Shown here one piece after another: positions 30,902-40,322 of a DNA stretch of 64,000 nt. The translations under genes and the position numbers were made by a program. The stretch comes from a bacterium (lineage in GTDB: Bacteria > Sumerlaeota > Sumerlaeia > SLMS01 > JAHLLQ01), in contig JAHLLQ010000002.1 in NCBI GenBank assembly GCA_020444065.1, positions 799,782-863,781 on the forward strand. The letters are read 5' to 3'. Position 1 is the first letter of the stretch, and every line of letters starts with the position of its first letter. The notes under the pieces were generated by a model. That model was not told the origin of the DNA, did no database searches, and was given only the letters and a program-made list of their open reading frames with translations.

Positions 30902-33900
30902 GAACAGTTACCCGAATTGACGATCTCGCCACCAAGGTGCGAATGATGAAACTCTTGCGGCTGATGATGAATAGAATGAACGCGCACACGGCAACAGGCT
31001 GGGCCGCTGCATTGCTGATGCTGGCTTGCGTTTTCGCGCCAGCGATCAGCAGTGCACAGGCCCCGCCGCCTGACCGTGGCGTGTGCGCGCAGGTCAAAAT
31101 CGAAATCCTCCAGGAGCTCACATTCGAGCGCCAGGGCTTCGAGGGCCGCATGCGCATCACTAACAATGTTGAGTCGGAGCTCACCGACGTCCGCGTCGAC
31201 CTGCAGGTCTTCGACGACAATGGGGACACCCCGACATCGCCTGTGCTCTTCATTCAAGATCCAACAGTGAAGAACATGACCGGTATGCCGGACGGTACCG
31301 GTGTGATCCCGGCAGGCGCCGCGGCGGAGTTGACTTACCTGATGATTCCGGCCAGCTACGCAGGCGGGACGGATCCTCGCGGCGAGAACTACTACATCGG
31401 CGCCGAGTTGTATCTCTCTGTGAATGATGAGCCGACTTCGCTTCCCGTCTATCCGGACGACATCACAATCCTGCCGCAGCCGAAGCTCGATATCGATTAC
31501 TTCCAGCCCTACGAAGTGATCGCAGACGATCCATTCACCCTCGATACTATCGAGGCGGCCATCCCGTTCGATCTGGGTGTGCGGATCAGGAACGTCGGAT
31601 GGGGACCCGCGAACAAGATGAAACTGGAGAGCGCACAGCCGAAGATCGTCGAGAACGAGAAGAATCTGCTGATCGCGTTCCGACTGCTCGCCAGTTACGT
31701 GATGGGAGACGAAGATCCGAATCCTTCTCTGACCATGGACTTCGGCGATGTTGCCGAGCAATCCACCGTGGTCGGACGATGGAAGATGGTCAGTACGCTC
31801 CAAGGCAAGTTCGTCTCGCTGAGCGCCAGCTACACGCACGCCGATGAACTGGGCGGCGAACTAACGTCGCTGATCGAAGACCTCGACTACTCGTTCCTCG
31901 TCCACACGATGCTGATCGATCAGCCGGGATTTGACAACATCTTCGACTTCCTCGCGGATACGGATACCGAGGACGATAACTACGATCCAAACGCGATCTT
32001 CTCGTCTGAAGGTCAGGAATTCCCGGTCAACGTCGTCGACAGCACGACGAATCGCTTCCCGACGGCAGAGGATCCGTTCGTTGAGCTGACGCTCGACAAT
32101 CCGCCATCCGGATGGGTTTACACCAAGGTCGACGACCCATCGCAGGGTCTGCTTGACCTCGTCGGCGTAACGCGCAGCGACGGCAAGGATGTGTTGATTC
32201 CCGAAAACTCGTGGATCGTCGGTATTCCGCGCCATCGCTTCGGCGAACCCGATCATGTTGAGTGGACGTTCCACTTGATCGACCTCGATCCGACGGCCAC
32301 ATACATGCTGGAGTTCGCACCGCCTCCGCCGGATCACAATCCGCCGACGACCGTGGAAGTCGTGCAGGAGCCGAAATTCGGTGAGTTCCCGCTCTACTAC
32401 GGCACCGATGCGACGCAGTTCTTCCTCTTGCCGGAGGACGATGTCAGTGGTGTCGCGAATGTTCTGTGGAGCATCGATGGCTCGGATTTCTATCCATCGT
32501 ATCCTCTGACACTGCCCGACGAAGGGCCGCACACGGTCGAGTTCTATTCCGTCGACCGCGCCGGCAACGTCGAGGAGTCGAAGATCTTTACCTTCGTGAC
32601 CGACTTGACCGCACCGACGATCGATTCGTTCTATGCGCCGACGGATTTCACGCCCGCACCATCTGTTTTAGGCGAGGATGCGTTGTTCCTGACGCGTGTG
32701 ACGGCGACCGACAATGCGATTCCTGTTCTGGATTACACGCTGGAAATCCGCCGAGGCTCGGCGGGCGTTCCGCGGCGTGCGGACTTCGAGTCGTTGCCTG
32801 AGGTTTTCTCGAGCACCGAACGACTCGATGGCGGTCGCCAGCAGGTCCTTGTCTGGAACGGTCGTGGGCAGAACGGCGCGCTTATCCCACCGGGACAGTA
32901 CACGCTGCGTCTGACCGTGGCCGACCCTCTTGGACACTCTACGTCCACCATGCACGAATTCACTGCCCACGAACCTGTTGATTCTGTTGCGCTCGATCCG
33001 ACGTCGTCAAATCAGACGCATCCGAGCGTCGGCCCGAGTCACGTTGTTTGGGAAGACGACCGCAGCGGCAACTCCGACATCTACGGCTACGATCTGGAAA
33101 CCAGTTCGCCTCTTTCGCTCATCACGTGGGCGGGCAACCAGGAGTATCCCCGCATCGATGGCGATCGGTTCGTCTTCCAGGACGATTCCACCGGCAACTA
33201 CGACGTCTACATGTACAATCTGACCTCGAGCGCCATCACACCGATTGCCTCGGGCAGTGGCGACCAGATGAAGCCCGACATTTCAGGCGACTACATCGTC
33301 TATCAGGACAATAGCAGTGGCAGCTTCGATCTTTATCTGCGCGATCTGGTCGGTGCCGTTACGACGCCGATTGTGACAGCTTCGTTGCCGCAGAAGAATC
33401 CGCGAATCGTTGGCGACCTTGTTGTCTTCGAGGACTTCCGCTTCGGTTTGTCAGAGATCTATGTCTACAACATCGGAACTGCGACCGAGACGCGTATCAC
33501 TGATAACCTGTCGCAGCAAAGCGAGCCGGACATCTACGGCAATCGCATCGTCTGGACGGACCAGCGCAACAGCTACCGCGACATCTACTCGATGCTCCTC
33601 CCCGGTGGTGCATTCGACATTCTGACGCCCGATACCATCGACCAGAAGAACGCCGCCGCATGGGCCAACTACACGGCTTTCACGGACTTCGCGGCGGGCA
33701 TTGCCGATCCGAACATCGCCGCCCTGATCGATGGCGTAGACGTGATGCTGCCGGTCACTCTGGACGATTCGGAGCAGGACTACGTGGCCGCCAACAATCG
33801 CCGACTTGCCTGGCAGGACCGGCGCTCCGGCACCTGGCAGGTCCGCGTGGCGATGCTGGACTTCCCGATCGCCGATGCTGGACCGGATCAGTTGTCGTCC

Positions 33901-35313
33901 AGTGGCGCCCTTGTGCAATTGGATGGCACGGCCAGCTTTGATCCGCTTGGCGATCCCCTGACGTACGTGTGGTCGCAGGTCTCCGGAACGACAGTGACCT
34001 TGCAGAACGGCGACACGGCAACACCGACCTTCATCATGCCCGCGGTCCCCGAGACGGAGACGCTGGCGATGCAACTGGTCGTCGTGAACGCGAAGCACAG
34101 CTCTCCGCCGGACACGGTGTTGATCACCGTGCGTCCGCAGAACGATCCTCCGATCGCCGATGCGGGACCAGACATCGATACCTTCGGTTTGCAGACTGTG
34201 AACATCGATGCACGGGGCAGCAGCGATCCCGACGATGATCCCATCACGGCCCATTGGCAGGTGCTCACGTCGCCGACGGTGACCCTCGACCTGACAAAGC
34301 CCTTCCAGCCGAGCTTCGTGGCACCCGATGTGACCGTGCCGACGACGGTGACGCTGCGCCTGGAGGTCAAGGACGGGCAGTACACTTCGTTGCCCGACGA
34401 TGTGCATGTTCGCATCGCGCCGCGCGTGAACCAACTGCCGATCGCAAGCGCAGGCTTCGATCAGGCCGTGAACGAGAAGACCGCCGTGACGCTTGACGGC
34501 TCGTCCAGCTACGATCCGGAGAACCTCCCGATTTCATATCACTGGATCCAAGTCAGCGGCCCAACGGCGACGCTCAGCAGTTCCTCGGCGAGCAAGCCGA
34601 CCTTTACGGCGCCGGAAGTGGTGACAAATGAGACAATGCGCTTCCAGTTGACCGTCGAAGATGAGGCGGATCTCAGTGCGCCGGACTTCGTTGAAGTCAT
34701 CGTCCGTGAAGTCCGTCAGCAGCCGGTTGCCGTTGCGGGTGATGACCAGAGCGTCATGCCCGGCGACCTGGTGATGCTCGACGGAACCGCCAGCTATCAC
34801 CCGGACGGCTTCCCGATTGTCTACAACTGGATCCAGAAGATCGGCGCTCCGGTGACACTGAGCGATGCATCGAGTTCCACGCCCACCTTCACCGCGACCG
34901 ATCGCCGCGTGCCCTACACGGTGGCCTTCGATCTGTATATTGCGGACGATCTGCAGCCCTCGCTGCCGGATCGCGTGAACATCGACATTGGCACGTTCAA
35001 TGATCCGCCGGTTACCGACGCAGGCATCGACTTCAGCGCCTACGAGCATGCACGTGTGACGCTGGATGGGACCGGAACAACAGACGACGAAGGCGATACG
35101 ATCTACTACCAGTGGACACAGATCGGCGGACCGACGGTCGAACTCAGCGGCGCCAGCACATCCACGCCGACCTTCTGGTCGCCGGGCGTCGACACATCGA
35201 CGATTCTGACATTCCAACTGATCACAAACGACGGCGACTTGACCGGCAGTACGGAACAGGTCACTGTGACGATCCTTCCGACAACACCGTCGGAAATCAT
35301 GACGATCTGGTAA
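30898..35313 (+). CDS. Large secreted protein B': conserved B module, TolB-like propeller, five PKD-like repeats
   Basis: The 1471-residue product starts at ATG 30898, overlapping the A' stop, with AGGAGG upstream. Its hydrophobic export segment is late (WAAALLMLACVFAPAISSAQ, about 40-57), so an internal ATG may be the true start. Residues ~60-475 are homologous to B. An OmpL47-like segment follows (VLWSIDGSDFYP, HTVEFYSVDRAGNVE), then a FlgD-like unit ending WNGRGQNGALIPPGQY. A TolB-type beta-propeller lies at about 700-990 (repeats HVVWEDDRSGNSDIY, YIVYQDNSSGSFDLY, IVWTDQRNSYRDIY). Five PKD/REJ repeats at about 991-1465 start with variants of ADAGPD. All parts are extracellular beta modules. 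No enzyme motif was found; a binding or scaffold role with A' is inferred. Confidence 0.85.
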   Translation: MRTVTRIDDLATKVRMMKLLRLMMNRMNAHTATGWAAALLMLACVFAPAISSAQAPPPDRGVCAQVKIEILQELTFERQGFEGRMRITNNVESELTDVRVDLQVFDDNGDTPTSPVLFIQDPTVKNMTGMPDGTGVIPAGAAAELTYLMIPASYAGGTDPRGENYYIGAELYLSVNDEPTSLPVYPDDITILPQPKLDIDYFQPYEVIADDPFTLDTIEAAIPFDLGVRIRNVGWGPANKMKLESAQPKIVENEKNLLIAFRLLASYVMGDEDPNPSLTMDFGDVAEQSTVVGRWKMVSTLQGKFVSLSASYTHADELGGELTSLIEDLDYSFLVHTMLIDQPGFDNIFDFLADTDTEDDNYDPNAIFSSEGQEFPVNVVDSTTNRFPTAEDPFVELTLDNPPSGWVYTKVDDPSQGLLDLVGVTRSDGKDVLIPENSWIVGIPRHRFGEPDHVEWTFHLIDLDPTATYMLEFAPPPPDHNPPTTVEVVQEPKFGEFPLYYGTDATQFFLLPEDDVSGVANVLWSIDGSDFYPSYPLTLPDEGPHTVEFYSVDRAGNVEESKIFTFVTDLTAPTIDSFYAPTDFTPAPSVLGEDALFLTRVTATDNAIPVLDYTLEIRRGSAGVPRRADFESLPEVFSSTERLDGGRQQVLVWNGRGQNGALIPPGQYTLRLTVADPLGHSTSTMHEFTAHEPVDSVALDPTSSNQTHPSVGPSHVVWEDDRSGNSDIYGYDLETSSPLSLITWAGNQEYPRIDGDRFVFQDDSTGNYDVYMYNLTSSAITPIASGSGDQMKPDISGDYIVYQDNSSGSFDLYLRDLVGAVTTPIVTASLPQKNPRIVGDLVVFEDFRFGLSEIYVYNIGTATETRITDNLSQQSEPDIYGNRIVWTDQRNSYRDIYSMLLPGGAFDILTPDTIDQKNAAAWANYTAFTDFAAGIADPNIAALIDGVDVMLPVTLDDSEQDYVAANNRRLAWQDRRSGTWQVRVAMLDFPIADAGPDQLSSSGALVQLDGTASFDPLGDPLTYVWSQVSGTTVTLQNGDTATPTFIMPAVPETETLAMQLVVVNAKHSSPPDTVLITVRPQNDPPIADAGPDIDTFGLQTVNIDARGSSDPDDDPITAHWQVLTSPTVTLDLTKPFQPSFVAPDVTVPTTVTLRLEVKDGQYTSLPDDVHVRIAPRVNQLPIASAGFDQAVNEKTAVTLDGSSSYDPENLPISYHWIQVSGPTATLSSSSASKPTFTAPEVVTNETMRFQLTVEDEADLSAPDFVEVIVREVRQQPVAVAGDDQSVMPGDLVMLDGTASYHPDGFPIVYNWIQKIGAPVTLSDASSSTPTFTATDRRVPYTVAFDLYIADDLQPSLPDRVNIDIGTFNDPPVTDAGIDFSAYEHARVTLDGTGTTDDEGDTIYYQWTQIGGPTVELSGASTSTPTFWSPGVDTSTILTFQLITNDGDLTGSTEQVTVTILPTTPSEIMTIW

Positions 35314-35332
35314 AAGAGGGACGGAGACCAAA

Positions 35333-36304
35333 ATGGAACGGACAACAATGAAAAGAAACCTCGTTCTTGCACTTCTGATTGCCGCCTGCTGTCTCGTGAT
35401 TGGCCAGGCCCGGGCCGAGCAACTGGTTGACATGGATACGCTGGCACAGTGGAAAGCGGCCGGGCACGACTACGTCTTGATCGACGTACGGCCTGCATCC
35501 CTCTTCGAGCGCCAGCACCTGCCCGAAGCGATCAACATTCCGCTGAACGTGCTGCAGCACAATTCGCTGCCGCCGGACGTCGATATTGTCTTCTGTGACA
35601 ACGACCTTTCCGGCCTCTCCAGCCGGCGCGCGATCGAGGCGTCGTCGGATATCGATCCCTCGCGGCTGTTTGTGCTTCGCGGCGGGCTGCAGAAGGCGAA
35701 GCTCAATCGCGATGTTCCGCTGGTCCAACAGACTGGCGTCGTCGAGGATACCGGCGCGGATCCGATTACAGCGGAAGACCTTCGTGAGGCGATTCTCACA
35801 GGCATGCCGGTCCAGATAGTTGACATTCGCGATGCCAAATCCTTCAAGACCGATAGTGTGAGTCGTTCGCGAAATGTTCCCCTCCTGCTCAACCCGGAGA
35901 AATCCAGCCAGATCGGAACGGACACGATTTGGGCACACGTTGCGTTGCCGAAAGAGGCCGGCCAGCGCGCAGCCGAATCCCTGAAGTCGGACAAGCAGGC
36001 CGTCGAGGACGCCATGGCGGGGGAAATCGTCCGCTCGCTGTCCATCGACCGTGCCGCACGGGCACAGGTCCCAGTCGTGATCGTCGATGACGGTTCGGGA
36101 ATCGGCGGGCAGCTTTGCACCAGGCTGCAGCGCCAGGGCTTCGCGCAGGCTCGTCCGCTCGAGCGAGGCATCATCTCCTGGCGACTGTTGCCTAACAGCA
36201 TGAACAAGCCGGTTCCGCAGAAGGAGACCATCGTTCACGGCAGCACGATGATCGATCGCGAGGAACTGCGCCGCGAACACGAGGCTGCAACCACCAAAGA
36301 GTAG
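35333..36304 (+). CDS. Exported rhodanese-like protein (protein C')
   Basis: The 323-residue product has a signal peptide after a short N-terminus (MKRNLVLALLIAACCLVIGQARA). Its first rhodanese-like domain has VLIDVRPASLFERQHLPEAINIP, and domain 2 starts near ITAEDLREAILTGMPVQIVDIRD. The catalytic-loop position of domain 1 reads IVFCDNDLSG, which keeps a Cys but not the usual CxxGxR loop; domain 2 has IVDDGSGIGGQ with no Cys. Activity is therefore doubtful for domain 2 and possible for domain 1. It follows B' by 19 bp, with GGAG 8 nt before ATG 35333, and ends before a terminator-like hairpin. It is the third gene of the A'-B'-C' operon and the counterpart of C at 5028-5804. A thiol- or sulfur-related partner role is speculative. 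Confidence 0.8.
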   Translation: MERTTMKRNLVLALLIAACCLVIGQARAEQLVDMDTLAQWKAAGHDYVLIDVRPASLFERQHLPEAINIPLNVLQHNSLPPDVDIVFCDNDLSGLSSRRAIEASSDIDPSRLFVLRGGLQKAKLNRDVPLVQQTGVVEDTGADPITAEDLREAILTGMPVQIVDIRDAKSFKTDSVSRSRNVPLLLNPEKSSQIGTDTIWAHVALPKEAGQRAAESLKSDKQAVEDAMAGEIVRSLSIDRAARAQVPVVIVDDGSGIGGQLCTRLQRQGFAQARPLERGIISWRLLPNSMNKPVPQKETIVHGSTMIDREELRREHEAATTKE

Positions 36305-36340
36305 CGCTTTCCATCACTCCTCCCCTCCTTGAGGCAGATT

Positions 36341-36380
36341 CCGCCGGCTCCCACAAGGTTCGCCGGCGGGATTTGCTTTT
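36341..36380 (+). terminator. Rho-independent terminator after the A'-B'-C' operon
   Basis: A perfect 8-bp GC stem (CCGCCGGC and GCCGGCGG) with a 13-nt loop is followed by GATTTGCTTTT. It lies 37 bp after the C' stop and marks the end of the roughly 16-kb operon. Confidence 0.65.
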
Positions 36381-36436
36381 ACAGCACCCACCCCGATAGC
36401 CTATGGGTGCTTTGAATCGATCAACGGAGAACGCCT

Positions 36437-37477
36437 GTGAAAAAGCTCTTCCCGCTTCTTCTGGTTATCTGCCTGACGTCCATCGCAGCGGCCCAGCAGG
36501 ACGAGGTACACTCGAACATCGATCGGCTGAGTGGCCCTGCTGCGATCGATCGCGAGGACTCCATTGAGGAGAAGCTCGGTTTCGCCCTGTATGCTGGCGA
36601 CAAGACCGAAGCACTCCAACTGGTTGCTGCGGGTGCAAACCCCAAGGGCAGCGATCGCATGGGCACGCCAATCATCTTCCATGCGATCGCGGGTGGGCAC
36701 CTGGATGCCGTGACGTTTCTCCTCGAGCGCGGTGTCGACCCCAATTCGCGCGGTCTCTATGGAGTGACTCCGTTGATGGCGGCTGTGGCAGATAACCGCG
36801 TTGAGATTGCCAAGATGCTCCTGGCCCGCGGGGCGGACCCATCGCTGGAAGCCGAGGGAGGTCGCACGGCCGTGCAGTTGGCCGAACGCTATGACCACGC
36901 GGAAATGAAAGCGCTCCTGGGCGAGCAAACGACCAGCGATGTGCCCGCCGTCGACGATTCTCCAACGACGGCTTCCGAGCCCGCCATCGATTGGGATGAA
37001 CTCCTTGTGGGAGCTGTCGCGGCGAAGAAGCCGGATCTCGCGGAGAAGATGCTCTCTCACGGAGCGAATCCGAATGCGCGCTACCGCTATGGGCTGACTC
37101 CGTTGATGTTCGCCGCCCAGAATGACCAGCCGATCATGGTGGAGCTTCTCCTCAAGGCAGGAGCAGATCCAAACTTGCGCAGCGACATGGGCGAATCCTG
37201 CCTGCATATCGCCTCTCGCGTCGGTTCGGCCGACATTGTTCAGAAACTCCTGAAGGCCGGAGCCGAGATCGACCAGCTTTCGGATCTTGGCTACACGCCA
37301 TTGATGATGGCGGCCCAGCAAGGCAATGTCGCGATCGTCAAGGTGCTCCTGGATGCTGGAGCGGATGCCACCATGACAACGCGACTTGGCCAGACGGCGC
37401 GCAAACTGGCCACCTCGGCGGATCACGAAGACGTTGTCAAGCTCCTGCCGGCCGAGCCGTCCTCCGGCCCTCCTTGA
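36437..37477 (+). CDS. Exported ankyrin-repeat protein
   Basis: The 346-residue product starts at GTG with GGAGA upstream and has a signal peptide (MKKLFPLLLVICLTSIAAA). Eight or nine ankyrin repeats follow in two blocks joined by a linker near residues 165-190. Typical units are YGVTPLMAAVADNRVEIAKMLLARGADP and YGLTPLMFAAQNDQ..LLLKAGADPN. Ankyrin repeats bind proteins; the target is unknown, and export to the periplasm is inferred from the leader. It is separated from C' by a terminator and from the molybdenum enzyme genes by 122 bp containing only a weak promoter-like pair (TTGACT, 15-bp spacer, TATGAG at 37533-37559). Co-function with the enzyme is not shown. Confidence 0.85.
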   Translation: MKKLFPLLLVICLTSIAAAQQDEVHSNIDRLSGPAAIDREDSIEEKLGFALYAGDKTEALQLVAAGANPKGSDRMGTPIIFHAIAGGHLDAVTFLLERGVDPNSRGLYGVTPLMAAVADNRVEIAKMLLARGADPSLEAEGGRTAVQLAERYDHAEMKALLGEQTTSDVPAVDDSPTTASEPAIDWDELLVGAVAAKKPDLAEKMLSHGANPNARYRYGLTPLMFAAQNDQPIMVELLLKAGADPNLRSDMGESCLHIASRVGSADIVQKLLKAGAEIDQLSDLGYTPLMMAAQQGNVAIVKVLLDAGADATMTTRLGQTARKLATSADHEDVVKLLPAEPSSGPP

Positions 37478-37599
37478 CAGGTCAGCGCATTTCCGCGATG
37501 CTTCCCATCAACTGGCCCGGCCTCCGGGGCGCTTGACTTGGCTTGTCCCCTTGTATGAGTTGCCGCCGCCAGGTTTTCCACCTCAAACAGGAGGCGCGA

Positions 37600-38250
37600 A
37601 TGTCCGCAGATAAATCTCCGGATGAAGCGGGAGGCGGTACCCCTATCCTGGGTCCTCACTCCAGGCGTTCCTTTCTGAAAGGAATGGGCCTCGCGGCGGG
37701 AGCAGTCGCCGTGTGGCCAACCACCGTCACCGCTCAGGAATCGAAGGAATCGCCCGGTTTCAAGGAACTCGGGCGGAAGAAGCAGTCAATTTCACTGACC
37801 ATCAACGGCAAGGCTCACAAGGTTGACGTGGAGCCCCGCTCGACACTGCTCGACGTCTTGCGCGAGACGTTGGACATGACCGGCAGCAAGGAAGTCTGCA
37901 ACCGCGGAGCGTGCAGCGCCTGCACGGTCCTGCTGGACGGCGTTGCCGTCAGCTCGTGCATGACGCTCGCGATGGATGCCCAGGGACACGACGTCGTCAC
38001 GATCGAAGGCCTCGCCGCCGATCCCAGGTACAAGTACATCATCGACGCGTTTGTGGAGCATGATGCCGCGCAGTGTGGCTACTGCATCCCGGGTTTCGTC
38101 GTTCGCACGGCGGATTTCCTGGAGCAGGTTCCGTCGCCTGACGCCGAACAGATTCGCGAAGGCCTGGCCGGCAATTTATGCCGCTGCGGAACGTACTCGA
38201 AGATCTTCGCCGCCGTTGAAGCCGCCGCGGCCAAGAAGGGAGGCAGGTGA
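37600..38250 (+). CDS. Tat-exported 2Fe-2S subunit of xanthine dehydrogenase-family enzyme
   Basis: This 216-residue small subunit carries two [2Fe-2S] clusters that pass electrons from the molybdenum site. A twin-arginine signal is visible (SRRSFLKG, 21-28, then a hydrophobic stretch to about 45). Plant-type cluster cysteines are at 100, 105, 108 and 120, and the second cluster at 159, 162, 194 and 196 (CGYC and CRC). This matches PaoA/YagT-type subunits, where Tat export carries the whole complex to the periplasm. ATG 37600 has AGGAGG 8 nt upstream, so a longer in-frame reading was rejected. The stop overlaps the next start (TGATG), giving a tightly coupled operon. Substrate is unknown; an aldehyde or N-heterocycle is usual. 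Confidence 0.93.
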   Translation: MSADKSPDEAGGGTPILGPHSRRSFLKGMGLAAGAVAVWPTTVTAQESKESPGFKELGRKKQSISLTINGKAHKVDVEPRSTLLDVLRETLDMTGSKEVCNRGACSACTVLLDGVAVSSCMTLAMDAQGHDVVTIEGLAADPRYKYIIDAFVEHDAAQCGYCIPGFVVRTADFLEQVPSPDAEQIREGLAGNLCRCGTYSKIFAAVEAAAAKKGGR

Positions 38251-40322
38251 TGCAGCGCGATAATAACGTTGCCTTTGAGAACAATGCCCCCCGTGTCGAC
38301 GTGCTGGAGAAAGTCACCGGCGCCGCGCGATACGCCTCCGACGTCTACCCGAAGAACATGCTCTTCGCCCGATTCATTCGCTTCCCATACGGAACCGGCA
38401 AGGTGAAGAGCGCGAAGCTCGACGAGGCGCGAAGTATGCCCGGCATCGTCGAGATTGAGCTCGAGGATGGGTCCGCCCCCTATGCCGGTGCTCGAATCGG
38501 GCACATTGTCGGTGAATCGCGTGCAGCGGTCGACGATGCGATGGAGGCTCTGGAACTGGAGTTCGAGCGCGGCGAAAATCGCACGCGCTGGCAGGATCAT
38601 TACGAGGGCGTTCCCAACGTCGCCAAGGACCGGGAGAAGGAACTGGACGATCTGTACAAGAAGGCCGCAGTCGTTGTCGAAGCGACCTACACGACGCAGA
38701 TCCAGAATCACTCCTGCCTGGAAACCCACGGCGCCGTCGTCGATCACCGTGGGACTACTGCTACCGTCTGGGCTTCGACCCAGGGCACGTATTCGGTGCT
38801 TGAAGGCATGCAAAGCCCGACGGGCCTCCGCCAGTCGGATATTCAAGTTCACTGCGAGTACATCGGCGGCGGATTTGGCAGTAAACTGAACGGCCCGGGA
38901 CCCGAAGGAAACCTCGCAGCGCGCCTTTCGCGGAAGCTCAAGCGACCCGTTCGCGTGTTCCTTGATCGTGAAGACGATCAGATGGATACGGGGAATCGCC
39001 CTGGCTCCGTTCAATACATGAAGATCGCTGTTGCAAACGACGGGAAACTGCTCGGCGGCCGTGTGCATTGTGTCGGAATCGTTGGTCATCAACCCGGCGG
39101 CGGGGGAGCAAACAACCCCGGCAACTACAACTTCGGCGACATCGAACGTAGTGAAGCCGAAATCACTCTCACGGCCTGTCGTCCTCGGGCATTCCGCGCG
39201 CCAGGCATGCCCCAGGGCATCTTCGCCGTCGAATCCATGATGGATGAACTTGCGGCAAAATTGGGCATGGACCCGGTCGAGTTCCGGAAGCTGAATGAAT
39301 CCAGTGAACGTCGCAAGACTCAACTCGATTACGGCGCGAAGCTGATCGGTTGGGACAAGCGCAAGCCCGACGGCGCGGACAAAGGGCCTATCAAGCGCGG
39401 AATCGGTGTTGCAGGTGGCAATTGGTTCATCTGGCCGGGCGAGTGCCTTGTCGATCTCGACATCTATCGGACTGGAAACGTCGAACTTCGTTCCGGCTCG
39501 CAGGACATCGGGACCGGCACACGCACGGTAATCGTCGATGTAGCCTCTGAGGTTCTCTGTGTGAATCGGGATCAGATTGTCGCGAAGGTCGGCAACTCTG
39601 ACTATCCGGAAGGTCCCATGAGCGGAGGCTCCGTGACGGCGCGTTTGACCGCTCCGGCGGTCATGGATGCATGCTACCAGGCGCTGGACAAGCTGAAGGC
39701 GCTTGTGGCCACCGAGTGGGGAATCGATGCGGAGGATGTCGAATACGACGCGTCCTCGATCTTCCGCGAGAAGGACGGCGATCGCACAATGGCCTGGAGT
39801 AAGGCCACCGCCCTCATAAGCAGCGAGAAGCTCTCCCTTCGCGGTGAATCGAAACGCAAATACTGGGGCGAGGGCGGCACCGACGCTGTCCAGTTCGCCG
39901 AAGTCGAAGTCGACACCGAGACCGGCATCGTTCGTGTGAAGAAGATCGTCGCCATCCAGACTTGCGGCCAGGTCGTCAATCGGATGACCGCCGAGAACCA
40001 GGTCTGCGGCGGCGTGATCCAGGGAATCAGCTACGCGCTGTTCGAGGATCGTCTTCTCGATGGGCCGACCGGCGGAGTCGTGAATGCGGACTTCCAGACC
40101 TACAAGATCGCCGGCTCTGTCGACATTCCCGAGATCATCCCGATCCTGGACTGGACAGAGAAGGACACCGGCGTGAAGTCGCTTGGCGAGCCGGTGACGA
40201 TTCCGACCAGCGGCGCCATCGCGAACGCCGTCACGAACGCCATCGGCGCGCGCGTTCGCGACTTGCCGATCACACCTGCGCGTGTGCTTGCCGCCCTCGA
40301 AGCGAAAGGAGGCTCCGCATGA
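38250..40322 (+). CDS. Molybdopterin-binding catalytic subunit, xanthine dehydrogenase family
   Basis: The 690-residue large subunit binds the molybdenum cytosine dinucleotide or molybdopterin cofactor and performs hydroxylation of the substrate. Landmarks are the N-terminal VTGAARYASDVYP, the family block GGGFGSKLNG, RAFRAPGMPQ, GSQDIGTGTRTV, and the catalytic glutamate in LGEPVTIPTSGA (Glu about 647). Length fits PaoC/YagR-like subunits, which lack fused Fe-S and FAD domains. There is no signal of its own, consistent with hitch-hiking export with the Tat-tagged partner. ATG 38250 is in a TGATG overlap with the upstream gene and has AAGGGAGG before it. Its stop overlaps the FAD subunit start (ATGA). 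Confidence 0.93.
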   Translation: MQRDNNVAFENNAPRVDVLEKVTGAARYASDVYPKNMLFARFIRFPYGTGKVKSAKLDEARSMPGIVEIELEDGSAPYAGARIGHIVGESRAAVDDAMEALELEFERGENRTRWQDHYEGVPNVAKDREKELDDLYKKAAVVVEATYTTQIQNHSCLETHGAVVDHRGTTATVWASTQGTYSVLEGMQSPTGLRQSDIQVHCEYIGGGFGSKLNGPGPEGNLAARLSRKLKRPVRVFLDREDDQMDTGNRPGSVQYMKIAVANDGKLLGGRVHCVGIVGHQPGGGGANNPGNYNFGDIERSEAEITLTACRPRAFRAPGMPQGIFAVESMMDELAAKLGMDPVEFRKLNESSERRKTQLDYGAKLIGWDKRKPDGADKGPIKRGIGVAGGNWFIWPGECLVDLDIYRTGNVELRSGSQDIGTGTRTVIVDVASEVLCVNRDQIVAKVGNSDYPEGPMSGGSVTARLTAPAVMDACYQALDKLKALVATEWGIDAEDVEYDASSIFREKDGDRTMAWSKATALISSEKLSLRGESKRKYWGEGGTDAVQFAEVEVDTETGIVRVKKIVAIQTCGQVVNRMTAENQVCGGVIQGISYALFEDRLLDGPTGGVVNADFQTYKIAGSVDIPEIIPILDWTEKDTGVKSLGEPVTIPTSGAIANAVTNAIGARVRDLPITPARVLAALEAKGGSA

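Noticed and set aside
37533..37559. Sigma-70-like promoter (TTGACT, TATGAG) before the molybdenum operon
   Set aside because: Spacer is only 15 bp and the -10 is weak; not reported as a feature.
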